Origin: Cloeon dipterum | Taxonomy: Eukaryota; Arthropoda; Insecta; Ephemeroptera; Baetidae | Assembly: GCF_949628265.1 (NCBI RefSeq) | Contig: NC_088786.1 | Coordinates: forward strand, 11,594,001 to 11,658,000 | DNA: 64,000 nt | Direction: 5' to 3' | Shown here: positions 19,795 through 32,484 of the stretch, piece after piece | Numbering within the stretch: the stretch's first letter is position 1 | Layout of the letters: every line of letters begins with the position of its first letter | The notes under the pieces: model-generated | What the model was told of the DNA's origin: nothing | Seen by the model: the letters and a program-made list of their open reading frames with translations, nothing else | Database searches by the model: none | Made by a program: the position numbers and the translations under genes

Positions 19795-19800
19795 CCCGTT
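19795..19800. repeat. Target site duplication, right copy (CCCGTT)
   Basis: Matches 172-177. Confidence 0.85.
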
Positions 19801-19882
19801 TCACTATTTGAGCATTTCGAATCACTAAATTAACCACCTTTTGCCGTCTCTGACAGAGGGTTGCCAGTAAAAGATCCCCGAA
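19795..19882 (+). repeat. Interspersed repeat, right part
   Basis: Continuation of 1-177. CTATTTGAGCATTTCGAATCAC then AATTAACCACCTT matches 36771-36842, where the repeat is uninterrupted. Confidence 0.8.
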
Positions 19883-22800
19883 ATATCTCCCATTGCCTTG
19901 CAATGCGAGCCGATGGGTTGGTTGTATCTAATATAAATTTAAATTATTTGTCTAACTAAAATCAACGCGCATCATAAAATTGATTAAACTTTAATTCATA
20001 AAAATTGGAGACAGTTTAAAAAATAATAATAATAATAATAAGGGTCCGAGACTTCTTCTAAAAGTGATGAAAATAGAACCAAAATTTTTTCTCATTGAAA
20101 ACGGCAATATTTGCCAAAAATTTTGTTTTTGGAAAAAATACCAAGTCTACTAGTTTTGTAAACCTTACGTAAAAATTTGATAAAGTGCTTTTTGTTAAAT
20201 AAAACTGACAGTTCCCCAAATAAAAACCATAAATTATTAAAAAAACATTAAACAGAAGATCGCCATTAATTTCAATTCAATTTCAGTTTCTGTTATATTT
20301 CTCCATGCTGGTTATGAGTTTATTTGGGTTGATGAGCATATGTGAATGATAAAATAAAGCTGAAATACCGCTGAAGTCATTAAGATTCGATTGTTTTAAC
20401 TTATACAACACGCGAAGCATGAACGCCAAAGGGTTTGCCTAAACTCCAAGGCGATAGTTTCGAGAGTGAAAGGTGAACATCTTGATCAAGGCGCGCTTTA
20501 CAAAGCGCTGCACACAATCTGATAAATATTACTCTATAGTTAGCTTCAGCTTCAACCGTGGCAAATTGCAAATTATAAACAAAACAAAACCGATACAGCC
20601 GTAACAATCTAATCAAGCTCAGTGTTCCTAAGTCTTTCACCGTTTACAGACAAAACAGCACAAATTGACCTCGCTGCCCTGAATCACATCCTAATCATTT
20701 TTGCGCATAAAATTTACAGCAACCTTATTGTTTGGCGTGAATGGCATGATATTGCATGAGCTCAAAAGAGAGTGCAGCAAATAAATCGAGATAAATGGCT
20801 TAATTCCATAAAATTTTATTCCACGTCCATATTTCACAGACTGCCGCAAATTGATCAATGAGCCAAGAATGCGAACGCCACTCATCATTATTTGCTGATA
20901 GTTTGCTCCACCTGGCGAAAGAAAGCAAAAGTGAAGCAGGTTGCCTGAAGGTTAGCTTAGGTGCCAGTGACCTGCTTTAGAAACTAGCTGGTAATACAAG
21001 CTCGCACAGCACGTCGAGCTGGCGTGATATAGTTATTCCAGAGGAAGTGATTTAAGTCTGGCCAGCAGAGATGAAATATGACACAACTGACACCACTCGT
21101 TGCATAAGCCAGCTTTACATATACACGCGAAATTGAATTAAGTAACTAATTATGCAACCATCAGTAAAAGCATAAAATATCTAGCAATGCAAACTCGCCC
21201 ATTCTGTAGTGATGTCTATCATTACACTAAGTGAAAATGTAATCCAGTGTTTGCTTTAAAATCATGCTAACTACGTAATCAAATTTAATCAAATTCAAAG
21301 GATTTAAATTTATATCAAATTTTGAATATAAGAAACTTCGCATTAGTCTTCGACTTCGTCTCTCATTGTCTCGCATCTAAAATGAAAAGGTAACGAAAAT
21401 TAGAAAAATGAATTTTAATCATCCTGATCAATGCAAACAAAAGGTTAATACCGTTCGATATGATCAGATGTGTAAAACTACAAAAAATTAAAAGCTAATT
21501 ACTGGTTAAACAATGCGGTAGAGATCAAACCGATAGTAATAATGCAATTTTGAAAGTGCACGTAAAAGGGCATGGCTACTTGAAAAGGGAGCAGTCGCAC
21601 TGCTCGTGTTGCGAATGAACGAGATCAATTGACAACTGATATGCAATTTTCGCTTACTCCAATAGTGGCCGCGGGGCTTCTATTTGCCAACAATACTACA
21701 AAGTGAGAGTTCGCTAAGAGCTGTTACTCACGGCCGAGAAAAAAATTTATTGTTTTTAAATCCTTCGTCAATCATCTATTAAAAATTAAAGTTTTTTTCA
21801 AGGGTAGAAAAGAAACTGATTTACATTTTTATGTTAAGATTTTACGAAACAAAAATTCATTATACTTGAAATTTATTCAAGAATGCGAGGAATTTTTAAA
21901 TATAAGTGGAGTTAACAGCACCAAGTACGATTTTAAAGTGCAAAACACCGTGGGAAAATACAGTTTTATGTAGATTTAAATTGCGTAAAGCACGAGTGAT
22001 TCATTGCCGCCGCGCAGAGATCTACTACGAAGGCGCAGGAGGAGCCTCCTTTTACTTTTCAAGCCATGCTGGCTAAAGTAATGGATATACTCAGGGAGTA
22101 AACCATTCCAAGCGCAGAGTCGTTATAATGAAAATTATAGTCGCTCTCAAAACCATTAATTGATTCGATTCCTACTTTCACGAGATCAATTCCAAACTTA
22201 GTTTCAACAATTAAAAAAGAATTAAAAATGACGGAGGAAAACAAATATTGAATGAATGAAGTTTTTTCTTTGAGTTCTATAATAAATTTCTGTAAAAATT
22301 TTCAAATAAAGGATTTGATATAGCCCATGTATAATTTATTATTCTGCACTGCACAGGGTACAGACCAATTTAGGTTTAACCTTTTTCTGTTCCAATCAGA
22401 AAAAGGTTAAAAGAAAAATATATGCTTTGTAAATTGTAGGTTGATTATTATAATTTTTTTTATACGATCCAGTGCAGTGAAGAGAATTTATTTATTTTAT
22501 TGACATTTTATGTCACTTTATTGCGCAGTCCTGCCATCATTTCACGATAGATTAAATTGAGGAAAGCAGGGCGTAGTCGCGAGAGATGATGAACATGTCA
22601 TAAGAGTGCGCCGGTTTCGGCAGCTTGTTGCTTGATCTTTCCTCAGATGAGAGCTGGATGAATTGTGTGTCCATCCAAATTGCCAATTATGAAACACAGT
22701 AGTGCTGCGTAGTCTGGGATTAGCTCACACAAAATTTGGGCTCGTGTGTGCGTCTGTGTGTGTTCCGCGAGTGGGGATCGTGCGCGAGTGCAACTTTCTG

Positions 22801-22945
22801 ACCGCGAGATAGAGACCCGATTGCAGATTTTTCCTCGGGAGGGATCCTGTGGAATAGTAGAGAATGCATCCGCCGCGAGTGCAAGATAGAAGAATTAAGG
22901 GTAGGGAGACCCCAACGCGGATCCGCCCAGAGAGTGAGAGTTCAC
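19883..22945. other. Intergenic, AT-rich
   Basis: About 3 kb with no supported gene; the longest open frames are 60-80 codons without family features. It holds a perfect hairpin at 22375-22411. Confidence 0.5.
22375..22411. repeat. Perfect hairpin, 15-bp stem and 7-nt loop
   Basis: TTTAACCTTTTTCTG is followed by TTCCAAT and the exact reverse complement. It is nested in weaker outer inverted repeats (TCTGCACTGCACAGG near 22343 and CCAGTGCAGTGAAGA near 22470). Confidence 0.6.
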
Positions 22946-22953
22946 TATAAAAG
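22946..22953 (+). promoter_or_regulatory. TATA box of CPR-A
   Basis: TATAAAAG lies about 30 bp before a TCACTC initiator-like site (near 22976) and 63 bp before the ATG. Confidence 0.7.
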
Positions 22954-23008
22954 TGATGCATATTACACTGCACATCACTCTCGAACCAACTCCAGAGGCA
23001 TAAAGAAA

Positions 23009-23807
23009 ATGGCATTCAAAGTGAGTCTTTCTCTTTGCTAGGATCACATTTCCACACGTTCACTTCCAAGCCGACGCAGGGACTCAAAATCGGCCTTATT
23101 TTCTGTTTCAGTTCGTCGCCTTCGCCGCCTTCGTGGCCGTCGCCCGCGCCGGAGTGGTGCCCGCCACCTACGCTGCCGCCCCCGTGGCCTACGCCGCCGC
23201 CCCTGCCTATAAGGTAGCTGCCCCCGTGGCTTACGCCGCCCCCGCCTACGCTAAGGTCGCTGCTCCCGTCGCCTACGCCGCCGCCCCCGCCTACGCTAAG
23301 GTCGCCGCCCCCGTCGCCTACGCCGCCGCCCCCGCCTACGCTAAGGTCGCCGCCCCCGTCGCCTACGCCGCCGCCCCCGCCTACGCTAAGGTTGCCGTGC
23401 CCGCCGTCGCCAAGGCTGTCGTCGACACCGACTTCGACCCCAACCCCCAGTACTCCTACGCCTACGACGTGCAGGACGCTCTTACCGGCGACAGCAAGTC
23501 CCAGCACGAGACCCGCAACGGCGACGTCGTCCAGGGCTCCTACTCCCTTGTTGAGCCCGACGGCAGCCGCCGCACCGTCGAGTACACCGCCGACCCCGTC
23601 AACGGATTCAACGCCGTCGTGCACAAGGACGCCGCCGTCACCAAGGCCGTCGTTGCCGCCCCGGCCGTCGCCAAGGTGGCCGCTCCCCTGGCTTATGCCG
23701 CCCCCGCCTACGCACACGCCCCTGTGGCCTACGCTGCTCCCGTCGCCAAGGTGGCCGCTCCCGTCGCCTACGGCGCCCCCCTCGCCACCAAGGCTTACCT
23801 GGGTTAA
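23009..23807 (+). CDS. RR-2 cuticular protein CPR-A, 235 aa
   Basis: Exons 23009-23020 (MAFK) and 23112-23807, joined by a 91-bp GTGAGT..CAG intron. The protein is predicted to be a secreted, chitin-binding structural component of rigid cuticle. Signal peptide about 1-17 ([13 protein letters not shown] then GVV). Ala/Pro/Val/Tyr-rich low-complexity region about 18-110 with three 15-residue repeats ([15 protein letters not shown]). Extended RR-2 consensus about 113-178, including [38 protein letters not shown] and [18 protein letters not shown]-terminal AAPVAK repeats. Unlike genes C-L there is no intron inside the RR domain. The ATG is chosen by the intron-1 layout shared by the whole family. 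Confidence 0.92.
23250..23384 (+). repeat. Coding minisatellite, 3 x 45 bp
   Basis: Three near-identical 45-bp units, each encoding [16 protein letters not shown] fourth unit begins at 23385 and diverges after about 10 bases. Confidence 0.85.
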
Positions 23808-24030
23808 GCCGCTGATGGACTGAAGAATCACCACCCGCAGCATGCACCTCAACCCCCGTTTCCTATATACTCATATTGCCCACCACGAGCGGCGCACTCT
23901 CAATTTCCATTTTCACACGCAAAGAACCATTCCCTCATCAGTCAAATTCTTTTTGAATATTTTTTATCGAAGCGAGTGTTGTTGCATTGTCTTTGTTGCC
24001 AAAATGGAAATGTACTATAGAGTTGTATAA

Positions 24031-24036
24031 AATAAA
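24031..24036 (+). terminator. Poly(A) signal of CPR-A
   Basis: AATAAA, 224 bp after the stop codon. Confidence 0.6.
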
Positions 24037-27000
24037 ATGATAAATGCTTATACAAATGTTAAATCTCAGCTCTTTTTCTTTTCCTGGAAAGAAACTATCC
24101 ACGCCTCATTTCAAATTCTGCCAGAACGGAGCGAAACAAGCATTAGAAGGCAAACATGTATATGCAATAAATTAGAGCAGCACCTTATGACACACACGCT
24201 CTCGTGTGTTTTCTGCGGTGAAAGTTTGGATGGCCGGCCCTTTAGCTCACCGCAATCTATAAGCATCCGCATTTACTCCCATAATTCAGTTCGAGCTCTA
24301 TAGTTAAACACTCGAGTGATGGCATAATCGCCTTTTTCACACAGAACCATCACCGCCGAGATTCAGTCGAATCGAACGCATTAGATTTGTGTTACGAAAT
24401 TTTCATAATAAGTAGCCAACCATAATGCTGCATGAAAATTTTCCTTGCACTTCAGACAAATTTTTCCTCGTAGAAGAAAAAATTATGTGAGTGGTTTGTT
24501 AATGTTTTCCCTTTGTGAAAAAATGTTTTCCCTTTGTGGAAAAACAATGTAATTTCTAGGGAGTGGCAATGTCAGTTTCAGTTCAAACATTTCAATTTGA
24601 AAATGATTGATTCAAACATTTAACTTTAATTATGTACAAGTCTTTGTATTTAGTGATCAAATGAAGAAAATACTGAAGGAAAAAACTATTTTTTTTATTT
24701 GGCTTATGTTACAACAGGTACAAGTTAACAATAATTACTAAAGTTATTTGCATCAAAACTAATTAATAATACATGATGCAATATATACATATACAAAATG
24801 TAATGTAAATATAAGAAAATTAAAATAGAAGACAGACGTATTTTTTTATTTAATATTGATTATTTTACTTTAGTTTGATACTAAAGAAATTCTGATGCAC
24901 ATATTGCATGATATAGGGTCAGTAAATAATTAATTTTGTCATGAACAAAATCCGGCTTTCTATTTACTCTTTTACTACTTTTTAGGCAGCATTTTGAAAT
25001 TTCAATTAAAAGATTTCCTCTTTTACATCATATTTATAATATCAAGATAAAATGATTTAAAAAGCTTTTTGCGTAGATAAAAAGATGAAATCAAGACTTG
25101 CCTATGAGTAAGTTGAGACTGATTATTTTATTAATGATTTAAAGAATAAATTATCCCTTCCAGAAACCCCTGTGTATAATAATTTTTTGGAAAATCATGT
25201 TGTATAAAAAACAGTATATTCATACTAATTTTTACACCAATCTGAGTGGAAAAGTGATGAGTTTCTACCGCTTTCAAAACCAGACTAGTTTGACAGAAGC
25301 AGCTAAGTCTGCAAATTCTTGTTATTTAAACAGGTGATTTAATTTATAGATAACGTTAGTTGTACATAATTTGTGTTTAATAAAGCTATTGATTGATAAT
25401 TTTTACAGAACACCAGCAACTTAATTTTAACCTGACCTATATTTACTGTACATGAAAAAATAAACAGATATGATAAATAAGAACTTTTGCTTCCTAATTG
25501 TAAAAATTGCTAAGTTTTCTTGGTTATCAATCAATTTTGTAATATTCTAAATTTCATGTCGTTGCACACTGAAGTCGTCTAATAAGTATTCAAATCAAAT
25601 ATAATTTTATGTTTTGCTTGTTATTAAGAACAAAATCTGGTGGCATTACCCACGATCCCCAGCTGAGCATGAAATTTTAATATGTTGTTTGCATCGTCTC
25701 AAAACTAAAAGGCACACAACTCGGCAAGGACGACCAAACAAATTACAAAAATGGCTCTTCCACAATTAGCGCCGCTGCTGCGGGGAGAACAAAACACGGG
25801 CGGGCAAAGTTCATTGCTATTTCTTTCTGATTGTGAGACAATCATCTCACAAACCTTGTCCCAACTGAGTTTCCAAAACCCCACCTAGCGCCTGATTATT
25901 TACGTGTACTCTGCGCGCAGGCAGCCTTTGCGGGGTCAAAGGTTGTAGCTAGACAATCGAAAGGTGCTGCATGCAAGCGACTCTCGTAGTGTGGAATATA
26001 GCTGCAGCCCATAAATATCGCAAACTTTACAAACCAATAAATGCCTGCCTTTTGCGATTGCGAAAGCGCGTTTTCAAAATTAGCAACAGAGATTCGGCTG
26101 CGCGGAGGAACTATAAACATTTATGCCCTCATGAGTATAAGTCAGGAAATTTTCAAGCAGCTCTTTGACCTTTTTGTGTTATTGCAAAAATAACGTGCTG
26201 CAGATTCGTGTTTCCACACACGAGATTATCGGGATGGATTTATAATAGTCCTAGACATAAAAAGCCCTTGGCAGAAAATTGAACGCGAGCGACATTATAT
26301 GCGTGACTAGCGTATGGTCTGATCAGAGCTGATTAATCTCGTTTTTCGATTTAATACACATCAAGCCAGTTACGATTACCGTGAACCACATTAAAAAGTG
26401 AATTAATAACAAATAAAAAAAAAACAGCCGGTGGAAAATAAACCGCATGTCACGGACAGCAAGAACTTGTTGGGCGTGTTGACAATGGCCGCGTGAAAAT
26501 TATATCAATTAATCCACGTGTGCGAATATGAGCCTTATTGAATTGAAAATAATGAAAATAAAAAATAGTGATACCCAAGGTGCCGAACGAATTTTCGTCC
26601 CAGGAAAAAATAATTCGGTTCGGTGAATGATTAATTAACTCGTGGTGATGGCGTCGTAAATCCTTTCAAAAGTGCGATTGTAAAGAACGAATTTAGTGCA
26701 CTTGTGTTCAACCTTGACGATTTGAACACGCTCCAAATAAGGCGGCGCGTCTGTGGCTGCGCGAAAAACTAGGGCCATGCAGCGAACTTTGGTGGCCGCT
26801 GGCTCGCCGCACCGCCCAGAGGAGCATTGAGAGTGAAAGTGGTCCAACCCAGTCTGATCTCGTGTGCTGCGCGGCTGGGTTCGTCTCTTATGGAAGTCGT
26901 AACCTTGCGTCTCCCTTGGGAATACATAACCTGTCAAGTTTTTCACGCGCTCTTACGCAACAAGCCAGTTTTAGCTTATTGATCGGCGGCGCCGCGTCGT

Positions 27001-28613
27001 GCTGCTGCAAATTTGTGTGAGACCATCCAACAAAAGCGTCTTCGTTAGCCCTGTTTCACCACACCATTTGCGAAAATGAGAAACGCAGCCTTCTGCTACT
27101 GCTGTTGCTGCTGGCTAACCAGTTCTATTGTTTGGAGAGTTTTCTAGAAGGATCGTTTGCCTGTTTGATATATAATAGGTCCAGGATTGTTGTAGGGTTT
27201 GGCAACTGGCACTTGTAACGAGAGGCCCAGTCGATATGGAAAACATTAAAACAATAAAATATCGTAAAACTCAGCTCTTCTTATACGTAACGATTCAATT
27301 TAAAACATTTATTACGGCTATCACGATGATTTCATAAATTACCGCTTCAAACACAGATTTCAGATATCTTGTAAACTGCTCTTGTTTTACACAATGGAAT
27401 CACAGTACGTTCTTTTCCTTGCCCATAATGAATGAGTACTTTGGGAACGAGGAAAGGCCCCGGGCCGCTGTAAGGAACCCAGCCCACTTTAGAGCACTCG
27501 CGAGCATTGGCCCCTTCGGACCTTTCAAATCGCACACAACGCGCCGGAAAGGTGCACTAAAAAGGGCAAACGCAACAGTGTCTATTAAAAGGCTCACGCA
27601 TGCCATCTGTCTCAGCTCCTAGACAGTCACCTGTGTATGTCTCATTAAATACGCTGACTTTGCGCTGCGGTGCGTAACGCACGTATAACATTATAAATAA
27701 GTTCGCCATTCAACTATGACAATCAGTTGGCAATAATCACGTCCAACGATCAATAAATTAAAATGAGCGGTAATTGAGTTACTCACACGTGAAATTATTT
27801 ATTGCTTGTCGATCGCTTGTAATGAATATATTTAATTTGTACTTAAAGTTTATGACTGCGGAGAGAGGGTTTTTGCAAGATATATAATTTTAAATTAAGA
27901 CTAAAAATTTAACTAATGGTCCTACTCTGCGCAGAATTCACTGAGGAAGGGTGGCTATAAGTGAAATTTAAGAGGGAAAAATTCCCCCGTGTGAAAATTT
28001 CTTTTAAACGGAAAATTAAATAAAAGAATATTTGCAAGCACAGCGCACTTGGCGTTTGTGCTTAGCAACAGGCCCGCAAAATCTTGCAAAAGGAGAATAG
28101 ATGGCAGCATAAGTTTGCAATTTTATTTCATATTAAGGCAGACCACATCAAAAAGGCGGACAGTGCAAATTCCGTTGTCCCTGAGGCGCTGATTTCTCGA
28201 GAAATTTCGTAAATTCTAATCAAAGTGTGGCCGATTCCAGGCCGTGTGTTCACAAATTATCCGAAAATATAATAACACGAGCGCCGTGCACCAATTACCA
28301 GCGAATGTAAGACGTGAGACCTATGCCTGCGTTGTCTATGTAAGAGCCCAGCCCACTATAATTTTGCGTGGATTCAACCGCGAAAATTATGTAAATTTAG
28401 CCCGAAGAGAGGTGTGGGAACATTAGACCATGCGGCCGGCTCAATTAAGCTTCCTCTAACTCTCCCTCTAAGCATCTATCTCCGTGCGCGATATCGCATC
28501 AGTGAAAGGCGTTACATAAGACCCGGCGGCCGCTCATTGATGGCATATTGGCCCTGCCGCGCGGTGGTGGTGGGGCTAACCAAGCTACCCGCACCCCTAG
28601 CGCCAACTCCGAG
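24037..28613. other. Intergenic, 4.6 kb
   Basis: AT-rich; no supported gene. Open frames such as 26635-26946 (minus) and 27419-27622 lack domains, signal peptides and promoters. No retroelement protein recognised. Confidence 0.5.
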
Positions 28614-28621
28614 TATAAAAG
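28614..28621 (+). promoter_or_regulatory. TATA box of CPR-B
   Basis: TATAAAAG, 53 bp before the ATG at 28667. Confidence 0.7.
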
Positions 28622-28666
28622 TCAAGCGTCGCCTGCACCCAGCATTGTATTTGCAACAACACAGTC

Positions 28667-29361
28667 ATGGCCTTCAAGGTAAGGAGCAGCAGCAGCAGCC
28701 GAGCCCGACGGGCCGCGGCCAAATTCAAATTTCTTACTTTCCGCTTTTCCGTTCGCAGTTCCTCACCTTCGCCGCCCTCGTGGCCGTCGCTCGTGCCGGA
28801 GTGATCGGCACTCCCGCCATCACCACCTACGCGGCTGCTCCCGCCATCTCGGCCTACGCCGCCCCCGCCTATGCTAAGGTCGCCGCCCCCGTTGCTTACG
28901 CTGCCGCCCCCGCCATCGCTAAGGTTGCTGTTCCCGCCGTCGCCAAGGCTGTCGCCGTCGACACCGACTTCGACCCCAACCCCCAATACTCCTACGCCTA
29001 CGACATCAAGGATGCTCTGACCGGCGACAACAAGGAGCAGCACGAGACCCGCAACGGTGACGTCGTCCAGGGCTCTTACTCCCTGGTCGAGCCCGACGGC
29101 ACCCGCCGCACCGTCGAGTACACCGCTGACCCCGTCAACGGATTCAACGCCGTCGTGCACAAGGAGGCCGCCGTCGCCAAGGCTGTTGTCGCCGCCCCCG
29201 CCATCGCTAAGGTCGCCGCTCCCCTGGCTTATGCCGCCCCCGTTGCTCACGCCGCTTATGCCGCCCCCATCGCCCACGCCGCTTATGCTGCCCCCGTCGC
29301 TAAGGTCGCCGCTCCTCTGGCCTACGCCACCCCCCTCGCCGGTAAGGCCTACCTCGGTTAA
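28667..29361 (+). CDS. RR-2 cuticular protein CPR-B, 204 aa
   Basis: Exons 28667-28678 (MAFK) and 28759-29361; the intron is 80 bp (GTAAGG..CAG). Secreted structural cuticle protein. Signal peptide about 1-17 ([13 protein letters not shown]), Ala/Pro-rich spacer, RR-2 domain about 76-141 ([49 protein letters not shown]), then AAPVAHAAY repeats ending GKAYLG. Like CPR-A it lacks an intron in the RR domain. Its post-RR segment is nearly identical at DNA level to genes C-F, suggesting conversion between loci of different exon structure. The larger open frame that begins upstream reads through the 5' UTR and intron and is not the protein. Confidence 0.92.
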
Positions 29362-29514
29362 ACCCTGATGACCGCCCCCGACTCTAATCTGTTGTAAATT
29401 ATTATTTATTTCTCCTTCCGAAGCCCACTTTCCATCTTGTGATCGCATTTGACTTTTTGGAAATGATTTTTATCGATCTGTACCAAGCTGTTTCACATAT
29501 TGTGAAAAGCGCAG

Positions 29515-29520
29515 AATAAA
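29515..29520 (+). terminator. Poly(A) signal of CPR-B
   Basis: AATAAA in GCAGAATAAAGTTGC, 154 bp after the stop. Confidence 0.65.
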
Positions 29521-32259
29521 GTTGCAATAACTGAAGCTCTCTGTTTTCCTTTTCCTTTCGCTGCTGCTGGGTATTGGTTTCCTCGCCGCAAGAGCAGACA
29601 TGCACGCCTTTCGCGGCCGGCTCTTGGCTTGGAAGGGTGTCTGAACCTTCGATAGGCGGAGATTGATTTTATTTATTCAGACGCATTTTCGTTCGAAGAA
29701 AAAAATACAGCCCAGTCTTGAGAGCCTGAGAACACAAAAGGCGGAGCCGATATTATGTGTGTGAGAGAAACAGAAAGAGATGACGCAAGATTTTTGACCT
29801 CAATCTGCAGCCCTATTGCGGCATAATATGCCATTTACCGTTACCAAAGCACTGCCTAGAGCCAGTTAATAAAATAATTAGGATCGCAAGTAATATTCAT
29901 CGGTTTCTTTGGCCTTTGCCGCGACACCACAGCATTTATTTCTGAACTCATAATATCTAACAATCGGAAATACAAAATCCGTGACGCCGAGATGACCCTC
30001 GATTTCATGAGCTCGTATTACTATAATCCTAGCCATATAGATAGTGATTTGAACGCAGGAAATTATAAACTGAAGCACGCAAGCTGAGCAACAGTAAAAT
30101 ATCAAGTTTATCACACGCGGCTTATGAGTGCTGCACGAGAAGAATCTTGAAAATTGTATGCCTATTTTCGCTAGAAATTAATGTATTTCATAGCAAACAC
30201 TTCAACACTTGATTTGCGCTGTATTTGCCATAAAATGACGTGAGTGTCATGCTCATGCTTGATGTACGTAATTTTGTGATGCATTGACAGTTATTTCTGA
30301 CAGCGAACGAAAGGATAGAAAAGTATTTACACAAGGCAAACTCGTTTTCACTATTTCATCAAAACGTCCTTTTCATTTTTCTAGATTTTCCATGCTATAT
30401 TGGTTCAAATGATTACTGCATAATTATTTTGGTGAAAGAACCCAAGGAAACTCTGTCTATAACGAAATCATGTATTAATTTCGACGTGACCCTGTAAACA
30501 TCGGCAAACATTTCCCCAAACCATCTAGTAATAGAGCAAACTATTAAAATAAAAAATCCTAACATAACCTTGCTAAGTAATGCTGTCATTTTAGTCTATC
30601 ATGTTTAAACCAAATCCTTCAAGTTAATAATTAATAAGTATATTTACTTGAGAATCAAATTAAATTTTTGAGATCTAGGCTTTGAAGACAAATTACATCT
30701 TTACAACAACTATAGTGAAATTATGTTTACGAAATGGTGACTTTTAAAATCAATTCATAAAGAAGAGAAGTGAAATAGTTGTTTTCCTCGCGGTTGTGTC
30801 TTAGTAATAAAATTAACAATTTAATTTATTATTTACCACTTGCTAAACATTTAAACACCATCAGAGAAGCTTGGAAATAATACTAAAAATTATTTCTATA
30901 GATTAATCATGGGAATTTTCCTGGTTTCCATGTTGCTTGTCTTAATTAATAGAGCTTCCTGCTCATAAAACATTGAAATATTGCTTAAAATTTTTATGCT
31001 GCATTGACTAATCATTTTACCGTAAAAATAAAGAAAATATATTAATTGGTAAAACATTTTTTTAAACTAAAATTTAGACAACAATTCGCAGTAGCTTTTA
31101 GGGATAGTTCGAAAAAATTTCAAAAGTCCCACGGTATAATTTTCATCATCCATGAAGTGCCAACTCTGAAAAAGAGCACCGTGAAATTCCAGTTGTGTGC
31201 GTGCAAATTGAAAGCAATAAATACGTGAAATAAAACAATAACCAGTGTTAGCAAGCCTGCTCTCAGCGCGTTCAGCAATCACGTGTTAAAAGAAACGCCG
31301 GGCGTAGTACCCGTGCGCTAACTAATTGTCGGATTGTCTTGCTCAACAAAAAGTGCCACGGGTATTGATTTGACAATTTATTCAGGCGAGTGCCTTTTTT
31401 AAATACACACACTGAAGAACTCGTAACACATTTTGAAGCTAACTGGTTTAGGCGTTTCCCGACCGGCACGGTGGGCACAATATTGCACGAGAGAGAAAGG
31501 AGATCACATTTTGTCTCCCCTTCATTACAGAGCAGTAGGCGCAAATGAAAATAGCCATTGTTTACTGAAAATCATCGTTCCTAGGGGCAAATGAAAACTC
31601 TAAGTTTTTAATGCACATGTGTCCGTATTGAGGTGTTTGAAAAGGTTGCAAATCACCTGATTTTGTTCTCAATGGGATTCGATGGATTGCATACGTGGTA
31701 ATAATTAAAACTTGCACGACAGGCGAATAAAAAATGACCCTGGACAGATGAGGTTCATAAACAGTCCAACGCCTCAGGCTATTTGGGAACCCGACGTTCA
31801 AGAAATCAAGAGCTGCACTCGGCAAAAAGCTCATGGTCACACATGACTTTAGCACCTCGACGCAGAACCAGTTATTTGACAAAAAATTAACCCTGTCTAT
31901 AAGCTTAATTCATGTAAATGTTCTTCGTGGAATGCAAAATTTGTGCGTGCTTCAAAGGAACCCGTTTTAGATGTAAAGCTGTCAGTAATTCAAATGATTT
32001 TAACTGAAGCAATTCACAAAAATTTGAAAGAAAGAACAGCCTTACGCGCGGTTGGCTCATTGTGCATGCAAGTCTGGTAGAGAGGAATGCAGAAAAATAT
32101 GATTTTGTGGTGTCCAACGCGCCAAGATACACCCAAACCAATTAATAAAGCTAATGTATTCGCATTCCATGGCCATGAGTTATTGGCTCCTGACACGAGC
32201 CAAATAAACGCATTGTTGAATCATGTGTCGACCCAAATTCAACCTAGGCTTGCACATTT
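29521..32259. other. Intergenic, 2.7 kb
   Basis: AT-rich. Small frames at 31272-31544 and 31562-31882 (minus) have no recognisable features. Nothing supported. Confidence 0.5.
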
Positions 32260-32438
32260 GGGACCAGTGCAAAGGCGTTTAGAGAGAGAAAGGGGAAAAT
32301 AAACTGGTATGCTGCATGGCCGCGCGCCGTAACAACTTAACAAGACAAACTGATTGCGAGGGCCAACTCCCTCTCTTGCGGCCACGCCGGGACATTTCTA
32401 CATTCAGCAAAATTCAGAAAAATTTCTTGGTATAAATA
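32260..32438 (+). promoter_or_regulatory. Conserved proximal promoter of CPR-C
   Basis: GGGACCAGTGCAAAGGCG, a GAGAG-rich block, GAGGGCCAACTCCCTCTCTTG, GGGACATTTCTACATT and TATAAATA at 32431-32438. The same blocks in the same order precede genes D-J. An initiator-like GATCACAC follows about 28 bp after the TATA box. Confidence 0.8.
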
Positions 32439-32484
32439 CTGGGTGGTGGCTTTTACAGATCACACTTGAACACACAAGCTCAAC

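Noticed and set aside
22725-23852. Long Gly/Val-rich minus-strand frames opposite CPR-A (and similar ones opposite B-J and L)
   Set aside because: They are antisense shadows of GC-rich Ala/Pro codon repeats, with no promoter or splice logic.
28414-28758. Extended N-terminus for CPR-B in the same frame as exon 2
   Set aside because: It runs through the TATA box, 5' UTR and intron 1. The MAFK exon plus GTAAGG donor matches the family and yields a signal peptide.
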